Origin: Acanthosoma haemorrhoidale
Taxonomy: Eukaryota > Arthropoda > Insecta > Hemiptera > Acanthosomatidae
Length of the DNA stretch: 64,000 nucleotides
Assembly: GCA_930367205.1 (NCBI GenBank)
Contig: OV884015.1
Location: forward strand, 107,882,509-107,946,508
Reading direction: 5' to 3'
A program made the translations under genes and the position numbers. The notes under the pieces are model-generated. The model was given only the letters and a program-made list of their open reading frames with translations, had not been told where the DNA came from and did not search any database. Each line of letters opens with the position of its first letter. Positions within the stretch are counted from its first letter, which is position 1. Shown in pieces: positions 35,554-48,973 of the stretch.

Positions 35554-36060
35554 CAGTACCCTTTTCTACAAACCCTATCCTTGGTTAATAATGCTGAGTA
35601 CGAACTGTCCCCTCTGCTGTTCAGAAGGCACACTCACACTGTACCTGAAACCACCCTCTACTTACTTCTTCGGACCGAAGTACTCAAGAAAATATTGGTT
35701 TCTGGTTACTAAATGAAACTCGACCTCAAGCCGAAGTCCCAGCCCTAAAATCTGTTTCTCCCTATTGCCAAAATCATCGTAATTAATATAATTTTGAAAC
35801 CACAAATCTCTATTTAAGTATTTATGGTTTCTTCTCATAATAATTTAAAATTGAATGTACTCATGGTTTTTCTATTGATTCAATGTTTTTTCGATTTTGT
35901 CATATATTTATTCTGCCAATAAATAGTTATTACATACTACTATTTAACTCCAATTAGCAAATAAATTTGTTGACCTTAATGCTTTAATAAATTCTCTGTG
36001 TGTTTTTTCAATTAGTAAATTTATCTGCGTGCTGTTTTCGGTTTTGAAATGTTTTACCTA
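35554..36060 (+). repeat. Local repeat family, copy 1 of 3
   Basis: Begins CAGTACCCTTTTCTACAAA and includes CCCTCTGCTGTTCAGAAGG and TTCGGACCGAAGTACTCA. It continues through an AT-rich half with TTCTGCCAATAAATAGTTAT. It matches 36309-36462 (first half only) and 37497-37857 (nearly all). No reading frame is conserved across the three copies. Confidence 0.85.
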
Positions 36061-36308
36061 TATATATATTATATATACCTATATGAACAGTGAATAAACT
36101 ATATGGAAAAAACACGCTACCACTGTTGGAATCGCCGGTTTCGTAAACTTACGCTGAAAAGACGGCTCTCGTGGAATAGCCTAATTTCTAACCCTAAAGA
36201 AACAATTTATTAAGAAGTTGAAATGTTATCAATACTCGGTGGTTTGCTCCATTGTTTTATATATGGTTCAGCACCTCGCGGCGTAACCTGTTCAATATGG
36301 CTATCTCA

Positions 36309-36462
36309 ACAGTACCCTTTTCTACAAAGCCTATCCTTGGTTGCTATTGCTGAGTATAAGCTGCCCCCTCTGCTGTTCAAAGGGTACACTGATCCTGAAA
36401 CCATCCGGTTCGGACCGAAGTACGCATGAAACTTGACCTCAAGCCGATGTCCTAGCCCTCAT
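36309..36462 (+). repeat. Local repeat family, copy 2 of 3 (short)
   Basis: Shares the GC-richer first part (CAGTACCCTTTTCTACAAAG through CTCAAGCCGA and CCTAGCCCT) with the other two copies but lacks the TACTTACTTCTTCGGACC segment and the AT-rich half. A 68-codon frame across it (36223-36429) is not conserved in the other copies. Confidence 0.8.
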
Positions 36463-36779
36463 TTGTGATTCTGGTGAATTATCATGAATGACGCGCGACT
36501 CCTCACAGAGTACCTGACATTCTTCCAGGTGACGATATCGAGAAGATTTTGTAAATTTTACCACCCGATAACCATTGAAGATGCCCGACGGAGGTTGAAA
36601 GGTTTAAAAAACGAGTTTATTTAAAATTCTTGTATAGGTCACAAAAACACCATTCTCTTTTTCCTGGTTCTTAGTCCTCTTATAGCTGTTTAGGATTCTG
36701 AAAACTTTCAGTTGTATTTTTAGACTTATTGTTTAATTATTATTGTTGTTAGACTTATTATTAGGATATTGTTGAGCTG

Positions 36780-37090
36780 ACTGAGCGATATGGAGCTTAT
36801 GCCTGCCCTATCAGGAGTGACAATGTCCAGTGGTTCTCTGGCCGGCCGGCAGAGATAGGCAGATGAAGAGAGGAGTGGTCCATCCGGTCAATGGATGGCA
36901 GGCCGGGATCATCCCTTTTGATTAGCGCCCACATTGACAGGTATCCGGCACCGGAGCCCTCAGCCCTTCTGTGCAGTGCTTTCACTGTACGGACCGACTA
37001 AGTAATTAACCCGATTCATGGGGGTCTGCCATTACAGGCCACACCACACTGCACCCTGCTCCTCTCTAAGGGCGATGAATTGACTTTGCT
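36780..37090. other. GC-rich island, no gene recognised
   Basis: About 300 bp clearly richer in G+C than its surroundings, containing GGCCGGCCGG and several short dyads. A 62-codon minus-strand frame here matches nothing I know. It could be a conserved regulatory element or an unrecognised exon. Confidence 0.4.
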
Positions 37091-37496
37091 GGTTGATCCA
37101 AGAGTTAGTAGACTGTATTTTCTCTTTTTAAAGAATTTTTTTTATGATACAATCATATAACAATAGGTGGACTCATATAATTACATGAAAACAATAATGT
37201 TTAACAAAATTACTAATGTGCCTTCCGAAAAACAAGATCTTTGAAGGGCAACACGAAGCCAAAGAAGTATTTTTTAAGACGGCTAAGCCACTAGGATAAT
37301 CTGTATCACCTAGAAGCTACTATATATACAACGCTCACACTTAGAGATGTTTCACAGTAAGAAAAGGAAACCAAGTATCTCGAAATGTACAATCTAGTTT
37401 AATAGCACAGAGCTAACAAAACCTAAGAAGCTTTACATTGAATATATGAATGGTTGTGAAATTCAACAGTGAAAATAAACAACAGTAAAAACAAAA

Positions 37497-37857
37497 GCTA
37501 TCCTTGGTTGCTATTGCTAAGTACGAACTGGACCCTCTGCTGTTCAGAAGGCACACTCATCCTGAAACCATCCTCTACTTACTTCTTCGGACCGAAGTAC
37601 TCATGAAAATATTGGTTTCTAGTTGCCAAATGATCAAGCCGAAGTCCCAGCCCTAAAATCTGTTTACTCATGGTTTTTCTATTGATTCAATGTATTTCGA
37701 TTTTGTAATATATTTATTCTGCCAATAAATAGTTATTACATACTATTATTTAACTGCAATTAGCAAATAAATTTGTTGACCTTAATAAATTCTCTGTGTG
37801 TTTCTCAAATAGTAAATTTATCTGTGTGTTTTTTTCGGTTTTGAAATGCTTTAGCTG
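37497..37857 (+). repeat. Local repeat family, copy 3 of 3
   Basis: Matches 35554-36060 from CTATCCTTGGTT to GGTTTTGAAATG, with a shortened joint after CCCTAAAATCTGTTT. All three copies are in the same orientation within 2.3 kb. Confidence 0.85.
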
Positions 37858-40147
37858 TTCTATACTAGACTTCCATTTTATGCTATTAGATGGAGCCAAA
37901 AAGTCCCCTTATGCTTTTCTCCAACTCTGAGCCTCCAAACACTGATTGTATGTTTTATTAATTATTTAAAATTCCAATAATTTCGCATACCACCACCTAA
38001 TTGGCTATAGGCGAAATAATTGTTTTTGTTAACAAGTGCTGTTTCGTTCGGGGCGTTAAAATGTAACGATTTATAGCTGACCTTTTTTTTTTGTTTTTCA
38101 TAAAAAAGTAAATAAATGAAATAACGGACTAAATGCGTCTATACTAGAAATACCTAAACAACATTACTCAACTTCAACAGTGATTACAAAAATATAAAAA
38201 CAACGTGCTGATATAAGAAATGAATTAATGTTAATGCTTTAATACCTTTTATTAAAATGGTTTTGCCCCTTCGCGGGTTGAAAGAGACATCACGTTGTTT
38301 CCGAGCCGTCTCACCACTTGCAAAATTATAATTCTTTCGATCTTCTGTGGACAACTTTTGTGTACACTCTGAGATTCGTGCCCTTCTACCAGCTTTGGTT
38401 GACCGGGCGGTTCTTATAACGGACGGGACATGTTTCAACATGTATGAAAATGCATTTTGTCAACAAATTGTTAAAAAACTCTTTTCAAGGTCTGAACAAA
38501 CATTTTTTTTAAAAGTAAAACTATTAAAATATGTTGCCTAAAGTTTATGATTACTTGCTAGCATTTATGCAAATATACGTCATTAGATCTAGGATCTCAG
38601 ATACTCCACTGCTTAACAATACCTCCGTGTTCGTGATCTGTTGATGAACCGTGAGAGGTCTCCTTATTCTTCACTGAAATGATGAAGGATGGAAAATAGG
38701 AATAAAGACTTATTTGCTTAAATTAAAAACAAAAGCTAATTTTCAGTCAATAGGCCTTAGTTTACTAATTACCAAATATTTTACTATTAAACATTAATTA
38801 GCTCATTTATGATACATTCTATTATCAGCAATTATTTCTAAACATTCAAGTGACTTTTTATAACTAGATATGGATTATGCTAGTTTATATTACTTATTGA
38901 CTAGGGAACGTTTTGGCACTTTTCTCGCCTTGCTACCTGTGAAGAAGGCCCTCCCCTTGATTAACTTGATCATTTTTACCGTTTTATCCTGCCTCCAAAC
39001 CGGCGTTTTGATTTGGTAATAATGTAAAGCAAATCAACAGGTTTGGATGTTGTAATATCAAAAAACCTATCAAAGCCCTTGTGTGTATAATGGTCTTAAG
39101 AACCACCGATTTCACTGAGGTTTCTTATTTTGAATGCAAGCAACCGTCAACGAATATGTTTTATTTCCAACGGCTATTGAATCAGACGAACGTTTGTCCG
39201 AAAAGCGAATATTTCTGATCGGAAGCAGACTCGTGATTCCGTCTTTGAACAGTCTCTACTGAGTGAGTAAGGTTCCGGCGTTTTTTGTGCTCCGGGATTT
39301 CTGAAGACATTCCTAGGCTTATGTTGTTATGCTGACCGCAGAATGTTAATCTAAAGTGGCAATTTATGTTTTTATTGCATGCCTTTTTGTTTCTCTTCGC
39401 TTAAACGGTTGTTTGTTATTGTCAGGTCGTCACGAGGGGGGTGCCTAGTTACCCTAGCCCTTGTGACGAAGTGACGAAGTGAGGGTTGCTTGAGTTTATA
39501 ACCTCGACAATCGTTTCATGACGGCTTTACTATCTAATTCCAATTTTTTGATAGGTATGTGCCCCGACAATGCAGTATGTTCAGGAGAAGAGGTATAGGG
39601 TAGGTAGTTTGTGTGGTCTTGGAATGGCCATGAATTCACACTCGGTATCTAAGGGTAGGCGAAAACCGTCCGGATCCCAAAGGAGAGTGTGAACCGGAGA
39701 GAAGCAGACTAGATTGCCGTGGGAGACGCTACTAGGTAAGTTTGTATGGCCAAGGCAACCGTCATCCGCGAGGGAGAGGTCTCTTCCAAGAAAGTGCTAG
39801 TTTTAGCGAGACAAACGCAGAGATTCCCACTAGGAAGGTGTGGGGTCTGACAACGCCGGACTAAAACTTAGCGAGGTTGGGAGAGAGAGATGCAGAGGTT
39901 TTTCGTTTCAAGCAGAGCAGCCACGAGCCACTTAGTTGTCAGGAGAATGATATACAGGTCCCAAACCACCGGCCTTAAATACCCACCTGGCTCCGTCAGT
40001 AGCCAATAAGGGCTGCTTTTGTAGTATGTGGTTTCCTTTGTCCTGTGACAAAGAGACGTGAGCCGGGAAGGTCTCCCAACTGTTGGGTCTAGTACCTGCC
40101 CTAACAGCTGGTCCCCCAGCTCATATAACTAATTGGCCCTGACGGCA
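37858..40147. other. Non-coding stretch with GC-rich block
   Basis: No gene recognised. An 85-codon minus-strand frame (38184-38441, MLKHVPSVIRTARSTKAGRR...) is open and basic but has no known motif. 39420-40140 is GC-rich, with GTGACGAAGTGACGAAGTGA near 39462. It might be the 5' region of a retroelement or a regulatory island. Confidence 0.4.
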
Positions 40148-40258
40148 TGTTTTATTGTTTACAATATTTACAATTTTGGTAATGTTATTTAAATTTGTTT
40201 ACAATATATATACAATAGAGTATAGGGTGATTTATCTTATGTAGTTAGTGGTCGCTAC
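40148..40258. repeat. Dispersed repeat related to the 2.6-3.0 kb tandem unit
   Basis: TTTATTGTTTACAATATTTAC and AATAGAGTATAGGGTGATTT followed by ATCTTATGTAGT match 2618-2640 and 2770-2806. The unit is therefore present at two sites 37 kb apart. Confidence 0.75.
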
Positions 40259-41281
40259 AGTTATTATTTTTTTTCAGAAATAAATTAGCGGTTTTTCTAT
40301 TCGTCTGTAACATTTTTGGTAGGAGCATCATGATAGTGGTAACCATGGTACATACATAACATACAAATCTCAGACACTCCAACAACACGGTTTAGCGTTG
40401 TTGTTCATATATCCTCTAAAATTGGAAGCACTGTTGCACGGTGTGCCTTTCTGTATTCTACCTAACAGCAGGGTACCCGGTCCATTCTCCATGCACCGCT
40501 CACATTCATGTGAGTCCTAGCGCATTGTTTTGTCTCATTCCGATTCGTTACCCCAGCCTGTTTTAGTCAAGAATAAATATGTGACATTGTTTCATATCAT
40601 TTCCTAATCATGTCTACAATAGGACCCAATTCGTTTCATGGGGTCCTTTGCTCGAAAGTTGTGTGGCTTTCCGCGTTATTTAACGTCGTAAACTGTGCTG
40701 ATGGGTCTAATGCATGGTACGCACTTCTATCACGTGATCGTCCCTACCAGACAGGCGAGGCTTAAGGGCCTCCGAGGGTTCGACATACAGCCTGGTTATA
40801 TTTTTAAGACTTCGTGTTCTCTTGGATTCACTCGGTGAAATGAAATGAAAATATAAAACAAATTATACAGTCCACCAAATAAACCGTTTTCTGTCACACT
40901 CTTCATGACAAGTATTTATTTTCAAGTATTGAGACTAGCATTCACTGCTCATCATATTAGAAATGATTTGATGGTTGGTCTGTAATTGGAGGAATATTAC
41001 GTCAAAACGGTCCAGTTTTAATCAGTGGCGTACACAGAAGAGCCATCTTGGACCCTATTTATCCTTGCAGCCCTCCCTAAAAGATAGGTAAACTAATTTA
41101 ATATACTTGCTTGTTTAAGTCGGAACGCAGCCTTTGACCGCCCTGATCAATCATCTTCAAAGCGGTTTTATTCAACGGTCCCGTGCGCCCTCACACTCGC
41201 CCTTTGACAAACTCCACAGATTGAATTAGCCGCAGCTTTAATTAATTATATATACCTTTTTCGTCCCCTCGTGGTTTTGTA
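40259..41281. other. Non-coding stretch, nothing recognised
   Basis: Mixed composition. No coding or mobile-element motif identified. Confidence 0.45.
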
Positions 41282-41470
41282 TTTTTTTTTTTTTTGTTTT
41301 TTTTTTAGTACACATCAGACAAAATTTATTAAACTAACCTTTCGTTCGGGGCATTCACGCACCTCAGCGCCTGTGAATATGTAAAACTTCAAAGAGAAAA
41401 GAATTATAACAACGAAACGTTTTGAACAAACTAGCCCGTTATCTTCAGGGCTATACAAATGAAGAGATAT
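41282..41470 (-). mobile_element. Possible retroelement 3' end with poly(A)-like tail
   Basis: On the minus strand an AATAAA signal (in TTTAATAAATTTTG) is followed by GTACTAAAAAAAAAAC and a further run of 14 A (plus-strand T runs 41282-41306). Upstream is CCTGAAGATAACGGGCTAGT followed by AAAACGTTTCGTTG. No coding domain is visible, so this is tentative: it could also be a processed transcript. Confidence 0.35.
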
Positions 41471-44400
41471 ATAAACAATGTAATTACGTTCAAGAACAAA
41501 ATGTAACAATAAATTGTGAAATGAAACAATATAAAAATAAAGAAATGAATAGCATGGTCCCTATTAAGATACAAGAACAAATAAATAAATAAACGAACAA
41601 TGTCTAGATAAGTCACAGATATAATTATGAAGTGGAAAATGGTACCTTGTCTTTCTCACAGTCAGAACGACAGGGACCTTCTTGATATACAACTAAACTG
41701 ATGAGGACTAAAGCGTATGGCGGGCTCGCTATCAATGTGTATACATATATTCTGCATATATACATATATTGTAATATATCTTATGTTTATGATTAGGTGA
41801 TTACTTTCACCATGTAGTATGGCGATCTCATAAAATTCTTACCCCGCGTCACGATCTCTTAGTCTTTCTTAGATAAATGTTCTTGATACCTGTTCTTTAA
41901 TTTTCTATATGTTCTTGGCTTTATTTTTTGAAAGTGGGTGGGCCAAGTCAGAATTCACCTGATAAGGGTTTCTTTCAGCATGCATTACGCCAGCGTGTTC
42001 TGTGACTTACGGCCTAGAAGACTTATCTAGCCTACTCAGGTACATCAGTAGAGGCTCTGCCTCTTTGACTAGGGTCGAAGCAGACGTGATGGCTCTTCGT
42101 GGCTTTGAATTCCTGCCCTTCCTAGGCTCATCGCCATTGTCATCACTTCAGAGTCGTTTTCAGAATTAAGTCTTATTTCCTTGAGGGCTACTCTCCTTTC
42201 AATCGTTGAGTACTTATTTTTATTTTTTCATCCCATCCAGAAAAGATCGTACGAGTAGAGTGTCTCTTTCGATACATAAGCTGGCCAGCTCATTTCACGC
42301 AGAAATTTATTTTCAGCCGATCCTAACCCCGTTTAAGAACACTTGTGAAGAAAAAAGTAACAAAATGATGATCGCTTTGAAATATTAATGACAAAAAAAC
42401 AAAACAAATGTGCAATAGTAGTTCTTCACGAAATAATTAATTTAAAAGAAAATGTTTTTATATGAAACATTTAGGAATTATTTCTCCAGTTAAAAGTAAC
42501 ATTATAAAAAATAAAAATTCCCTATATGTGCTAATGAAGCATCAATAAGGTTCTAAAGTGAGTCGCTTTGACGTATCAGAGAGGAGATCTTACGTGACTC
42601 CTCACCCTTGTTGTTCGGGATTGGGCCTAGTCAGTAAGTACAAAGAGAGAAACAGGATGTACACCATCTTCGGAGGGTTTGAAGGGCAGATTTTGTAGGA
42701 TATGGCTGTCGTTTTTGGTGGACCCTTCACCATGGAGAAGCCTTACGGACTGGAAGAGGATACGGGAAAGGCGTACTTTTGTTTATTCGTTTCCATGGCT
42801 ACTAAGACCTTTCATATTCATTCATAACTGCGTTGTATCGCTTCATTTCAGCCACTTGACATGAATTAGGATTGTGGTGCCTAACTTCTGCTCTAAAAGA
42901 ACTTAAAATGTGTTATTAGGCTGAAAATACCCAACCGGATATCGTCGGGTTATAATACCGTACTCGAGTCTAAGCGTTTCAACCCAACACGCTCTTCCCA
43001 CGTGTTGGATCTTTAGGAGCCTTGTGCCAGCATACGAAGAGTCATCCTCTTCACTGACATGGAGGTAGAGCAGGGACATTATGTCTCATATAGTCCAATG
43101 TTTGATCCTAGCACACATTCTTCTTGGGGACTATTTACTACTATACCTGAAGAATCCCTACTTGACGCCAGAGAAATCACTTTTTGTCGTTGGCAGCTCA
43201 TCCAAAAGCGGCTACAAATCACTTGAACCATGACCAAGACTTCTACCAAAGATAGCCATTGTTCGAGAGAGAGGGTTGACTCATCGAGGACCGGACGTTA
43301 CCTGCGAAAAAACATTTGATGAAGCAAGAAAAGAAGAAAAATATTTTCTTGAAATAATTAGAAATTAGAAACAAAACGAAGGGACGTTAGTAGTTCTTTC
43401 TGAAGGCTGCCTTTGCTGGTCAATGTAAAGAGAATTATGAAGCTTTCCTTCTTTTTAACTAGAAGTGGAGGGAACTTCGAGGCATTGGACACTTCACCAT
43501 CTCGAGGAGGAACAGCCGTGACTTCAAGAAGGCTAGAAAGCACCGTTGTACAGGAAGGTGAAGAGTCACTGTATAAATAGATTAAGTTAGGATTATATAC
43601 ACATATAGTTAGATTAATAGATTAAGTAGGTTTAGGAAGAAGGTGATGCACTCTTGTAAATATAGATATTAAGTTCTTTCAGAAATAATTCTATAAATTA
43701 AATTAATAAAAGCTAGTGTTTAGGAATTATACCCACATTTGAGAAAATTAAAAAATAGAAATAATAAAGTTTTTTAAACGGGGTTGGAAAAGAAAGTCGA
43801 GAATTCAGTTAAAAAATATTGGACTACTAATTTACTGTGGAGTTTATGTATCGATGGAGACACACTTTCCTTGTGATATTCTCTGGACGTTGTACGAAAA
43901 TAAAAAGACTCGCTGACTGAGAGCAGAGCAACGTACCGGCAAGTTTTACTGGATTGGTCCCTGAAACCTCGTGATACTTATGCAAACTCGATATTTGAAC
44001 CTGCGGTGGTGTAAATGACGATGAGCTTATGAAGTCTCGCAAATAAAAAATATTTACAGTTTTCTCCCTAAGCAAACTAGGCAGTTAGAGATCATCGTGC
44101 ACTCCAAATATGCTTTAGTTTTTCGTATCAATCTTCATCGCATGTTTTTTAAGCGAAACGTTCGGGTATAATTAGTAAAGCTGTGTAGAGACAGGACTCT
44201 CGTAAACCTCAGAACAAGAAGGTCCCAAGTGTTACTAAATCTTTTGCTAACAATTATCAAAGCAATCGGACAGCACAACTAGTAACTATCAAATAGTTAT
44301 AGTAATTATAAAATCCTCCTGTAATATATTTGAAGTGAGTTTTACTATTTTGTAATGAATAATTTAAATACATACTCCTCGGTGTACTTTCTACAATATA

Positions 44401-45439
44401 GTTTATTAAACAATAACTTTTTCGATAGCTCTAAGCTCTTACTTTAAGTTGCTTAAATGATAAAGGTAAAAATTAAAAATATTTATCGTGCCCATCCATT
44501 CAATAATAGACCTCTATTTTATATATAGTACAAATAAAATATTAAAAAAAAACAACATACAACTAAATCAAAACCGAATAACATATTAATCTTATAGTGA
44601 CTCACCCAATGTCGTTTATTGATCTAAAATTTTAAAACATTTAGATTCATCATGTTGTTGACGAGAGTGATATGAGTTCTTTAGATGTTTAGATTTGAGC
44701 ATTGCTCTTTTAACGATCATTGTTTTATTTTAATTTTTTGAGTTACGATTAATCGATTCTCAAGTTCATTATCTAAGAATGACAGTATAATCAGTGACAT
44801 TTTCAAAAAGAGAAAAAAGTGTTCGTTCGCATTGAACAGAAATTTGATACGACGAGTACGGAGTGCAAAATTACGCAATTGACTGTAGAGTAAACAATCA
44901 TTGGTAATAAACAATCATTGGTAATAAACAATCGTTCCGTATCCTATAGTGGAACCCGAACAAACCTAACTAATCTAAAGAAAGCCTTTCTTAAGACCCG
45001 CTTCCCCGTCTAGGGCGAAGGTGCAATGGAAACATTTGACAAATTTGAAGGCTAAGCAATGGGTACGAAACGGATTTTAATTTTTCTTAGAAATAGCTTA
45101 ACAAATTGAAAAAAAAAAGAAGTGCTTAAAATACTTAATACCCAGCATCTTGCCTGTGTGGTTTTCTATCACGCCCATGCACATAACCACGATACTAAAA
45201 AAACAAAAACAGGATCCAATATTTTGGGTGTTGTTGAAAACTTTCAATGAATATTATTGGATTAAGGGAAGTTGCACTGCGGCCTCTTCGTGTATGTAGG
45301 TCACTTGCCAAGTTGATCTATCAGATACCGTGCCTCCTTGAGTATGTAGAAGGCTGTGACAAAATAAGCCTGATAGATGGCACTGTCGAGATAAAATTCT
45401 TCGGACTGTGAATACCAAGACTATCATTCTATTAACCTA
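41471..45439. other. Long non-coding stretch
   Basis: No gene, RNA or transposon recognised. A minus-strand frame near 42015-42160 (DDNGDEPRKGRNSKPRRAIT...) is open without an ATG and unassigned. A 17-18-bp unit (AATAAACAATCATTGGT) is tandemly repeated about 2.6 times at 44891-44935. Confidence 0.45.
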
Positions 45440-45730
45440 ATAAGTAATAATCATGCGATATAATAATCAGTGAAATAATCATGTGATATAATAATCAGTG
45501 AAATAATCATGTAATATAATAATCAGTAATAATCATGTGATGTAATAATCATGTGATATAATAATCAGTAATAATCATGTGATATAATAATCAGTAATAA
45601 TCATGTGATATAATAATCAGTAATAATCATGTGATGTAATAATCATGTGATATAATAATCAGTAATAATCATGTGATATAATAATCAGTGAAATAATCAT
45701 GTGATATAATAATCAGTGAAATAATCGTGT
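45440..45730. repeat. 26-28-bp minisatellite
   Basis: About ten units of the type ATAATCATGTGATATAATAA plus TCAGT(GA)A, with a shorter sub-unit AATAATCATGTGATGT interspersed twice (near 45530 and 45630). It ends exactly where the jockey-like fragment begins. Confidence 0.92.
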
Positions 45731-45734
45731 AGAG

Positions 45735-45925
45735 CCAACAATAATCCCAACTAGCCCAGGCTGAATCAGTTTTGCATCCGTCAATTTGGGCTCCACACGT
45801 CCAAATTGGTTTCAGTAGAACTTTATGTGCTAATAATTTCTTTGTTAAGGGAATTTTTGAACGTTGGTTCAGTGAATGCTTCAATTCTTTTAGCCGGTGA
45901 CTAAGTGTTAGCAGTTTCATTTTCG
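45735..45925 (-). mobile_element. Jockey-like LINE reverse transcriptase fragment
   Basis: The minus strand reads MKLLTLSHRLKELKHSLNQR, then SKIPLTKKLLAHKVLLKPIW, then TCGAQIDGCKTDSAWASWDY. Jockey-clade polymerases carry 'RSKLSL.NKLL.YK.VLKPIWTYGIQLWGC...S' just after the thumb, and the spacing agrees. Both sides are truncated: upstream is unrelated AT-rich DNA and downstream is the minisatellite. The fragment is dead. Confidence 0.8.
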
Positions 45926-48900
45926 TGGGTGGTTTCTAAGTCAGTTTTTTATCAAACGTTTGTCAATGTGTGTTAGTTTAGCAGAATTAATTCTCGGTTC
46001 TATTTTGTTGTTACCTAATTTATTTATTATGCAGATATCTATACTACCTATCGATTAGTGTGGCTAAGCCTAACAACAGCTGGTCATATCGTGTTATAAA
46101 TAACTAATGCTAATCTTTTGGTTGTTTAATTATTTACACCTTTATGTACTCCAATTCAGAGCTGGAGGTCGGCTATACTATCTTGAACCCCCCCCCTTAT
46201 ATTTATATAAATGAAAAAAATAATAATAATATATGCTATCTTGAAGTATCTGAAAGTAGATTATAATTTTTAGAAAATTGAATAGTTAAAAAAAAATTCG
46301 AAGGTCGCTTTAGTAGATATATTTTCTAGATCATTAAAAAAAAGAAGAAAAATGCGTTCTTAAATAATTATACTTAAATAAAAAAGAAACCATACTTCTT
46401 ATTTACATGCATTGTATAACATAATTATGTAGATTATTGGCACATCCATAAATACATCAGTCTTGGTTGCCGCAGCATTTTCATTTTATCGAAGGGGCCA
46501 TCGGGAAAAAAACTAAACCAAAATTTATAAATATCTCCGGAATAATAATAGTGAAGGATATAAAATACGTTGGATAGACGTTAAACGTTGAACACCATCT
46601 AAATATTTTCTAAACACGTTAATGATGCGCATTTAACCAACTGAACCATATCCTCTTTTGTTCTACTCCTCCACTCCATTTTAAAACATAAAAAAAACGC
46701 TTCGAAATTTCCACAATACATTAACTGCTAAGCTTATCTTTGACATACCAGAATTATATATTATATAAAAACAAATAAAATTTTAATATTCAAATCTAAA
46801 TAACCCACTTCATGGAATTGAAAACAGCCAACATGCAATTGAAATGATCCAATAATCTAACTATTCATAATAGTTTTCAATAATAACCTTCCTTTCTAGG
46901 ACCAACGACCCGAATCCTTTAGCAAAGTCATTACACTTCGTCTAACATCCCAATAATTCTCCTCGTGATCTGCTATAAATACGAGACAGTAAGTGGGAAC
47001 TTACTGGCATGGCCAGTTTCCAGAGCGTCTGTGGCTCTCGCGCTCTTGTCAGCCTTCAGTGGCTCGTATCCGGTGACCCGCTTGACGGAAAAGTGTGAGG
47101 GACTTCCCAAAACTCCGCTTCCTCTATCGCCTGCGAGGGACGTAATAACCGTGTGGATTTAGTTGGTCTCTAGGCTGTTTATAAATACTGTTTGAACGAA
47201 CGAATGATTGAAGATATGACATAAATATTATTGCCCATTAAGGGAGATTTTGATTTCATCACATTAAAGGATTTGGATTTCTTAACTGTGTGGCACTATA
47301 TTCCAAATTTTCAACTCTGACGGCAGAAAAAAAAATACTTGATAAATTCTATCGATAGATAAGACATTGTTTATCAGAGCAGATACTTCCAACTCCAAAG
47401 AGCAGACTAACAACCGCTTAGCTGGCTAAACGCTCTTTCCCTCAAACTCTTTATCCTTACTCGTCCTTATACTCATCCCTGCCAGGCAACTCTAATCTCG
47501 ACACGTCCCTACCCGGGCCCGGAGGGGCAAGCGCACTTCAAATCAAACGACTTTATATCCCTTTCCTTTCCTGCAGCAAACTTTTTCCCCGGGGGCTTTG
47601 CTGGAGCTTGGGGAGTCCTAAGCACCTTCGGGGACTTACTGATATCCGCGAAAACTCCTGCGGAGATAAACATACATTATGCCCCAGGCAGTTGTGTCTC
47701 TTAGAATTTTCCTGTGAGGTAGGCGACCATCTTTTCCTCACCCCTAGCCGTCCTTATAAATCGGTTTTATCTAACAATAACAGGGGAGGGAAAGGGAAAG
47801 ACAACAGGCACAAATCCTTACTTTCCCCTGACCATCCTTGTAGTCAACTGTTCAAATACCATTGACTGAGCCGATTTTGCTAAATTATTATAATAAAATC
47901 TTAATAAAATATGTAATAAGTTTAGTGAATTGGAGAGTGGTAGAAAAGTGATTGAAAGACTTAATTATGCTGCTTCAAAATTAATACTTTATAACTATAT
48001 AAAAGAGGCGTAATGTGAAGAGTGTGAATGTAGCAACCTTAGTTAAATAGATACAAAAATATACTAGTATTTTAGATGAGATATTGTTGTAATATTAGTT
48101 ATTGTGGAGTTTTGTATAATAATTAATCCAACTTAAAATCAAGAAGGCAGGTGAAAACAAATGAGAGTAGGAAGAAAAAACAAAAGACAGTCTACTGGGA
48201 GTTGTGATGAGAAAAACACACAGTATTACTCTCTAGTTTAGCCAGTTATAATTATTATTGTTGTGGTTGTGATAATGAAAACACACTGAGAATTATACTC
48301 ATAGTTTTGGCATCAGCCCGTAATACATGTTATTAGCTTGAGATTGTGAGTAAGAATAACTTAAAAACTTTGTTGGTTAGTGGTTGTTGACTTGAAACGG
48401 AACGGAAGAGAAATAGCACGAAGAGAAGAATTATAAATTTGAATAAAAAGAAGACCATTGAAGAAGAAAAGGAACCAAATTAATACACAAGTATTTATAT
48501 AATTAATATAAGTATATTTTTATGTTTGTAAAATTAAATTTATCTTTTTGCCGGAATTATTTTGTTGATAGAACCTAATAATAAATAGTAATTAAAATAA
48601 ATTTAAAGTAAAGATCGTAATAATATATTGTTGTGATATTTTGATGTGTTGATTTTTGATGGTATTTTTGATATAAACTCAAACTTAGCGGGCATAAATG
48701 AACGGTGGAACACGATTCATGAATGTTTAAACACTATTCGTTTCATTGTATCTACCATTAATATTTATAATAAAAAAAATATCAATAATTAAATATAAAT
48801 AATTTTTTTTAATAACTTCAAAACAAGAAAAGTAATCATATAGGAGCTAAAGAGGATTGAACAACCAAAGAGGTCAAGAGATCAAGATGGCAGCGAAGAG

Positions 48901-48973
48901 ATAACATAACCATTTGGAAATAACTGAATATGACAGCTTACTAACTCTAAGCTGTCATTACGTTAAAGAAAAA
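45926..48973. other. Long AT-rich non-coding stretch with two GC islands
   Basis: GC-richer islands lie at about 46990-47160 (with a 65-codon plus-strand frame) and 47480-47830. Neither shows a recognised domain. A C run of about 9 lies near 46188. Confidence 0.45.

Noticed and set aside
38184..38441. 85-codon basic minus-strand frame as a host gene
   Set aside because: It has no recognisable domain, splice context or duplication pattern. The length is within what chance can give over 64 kb.
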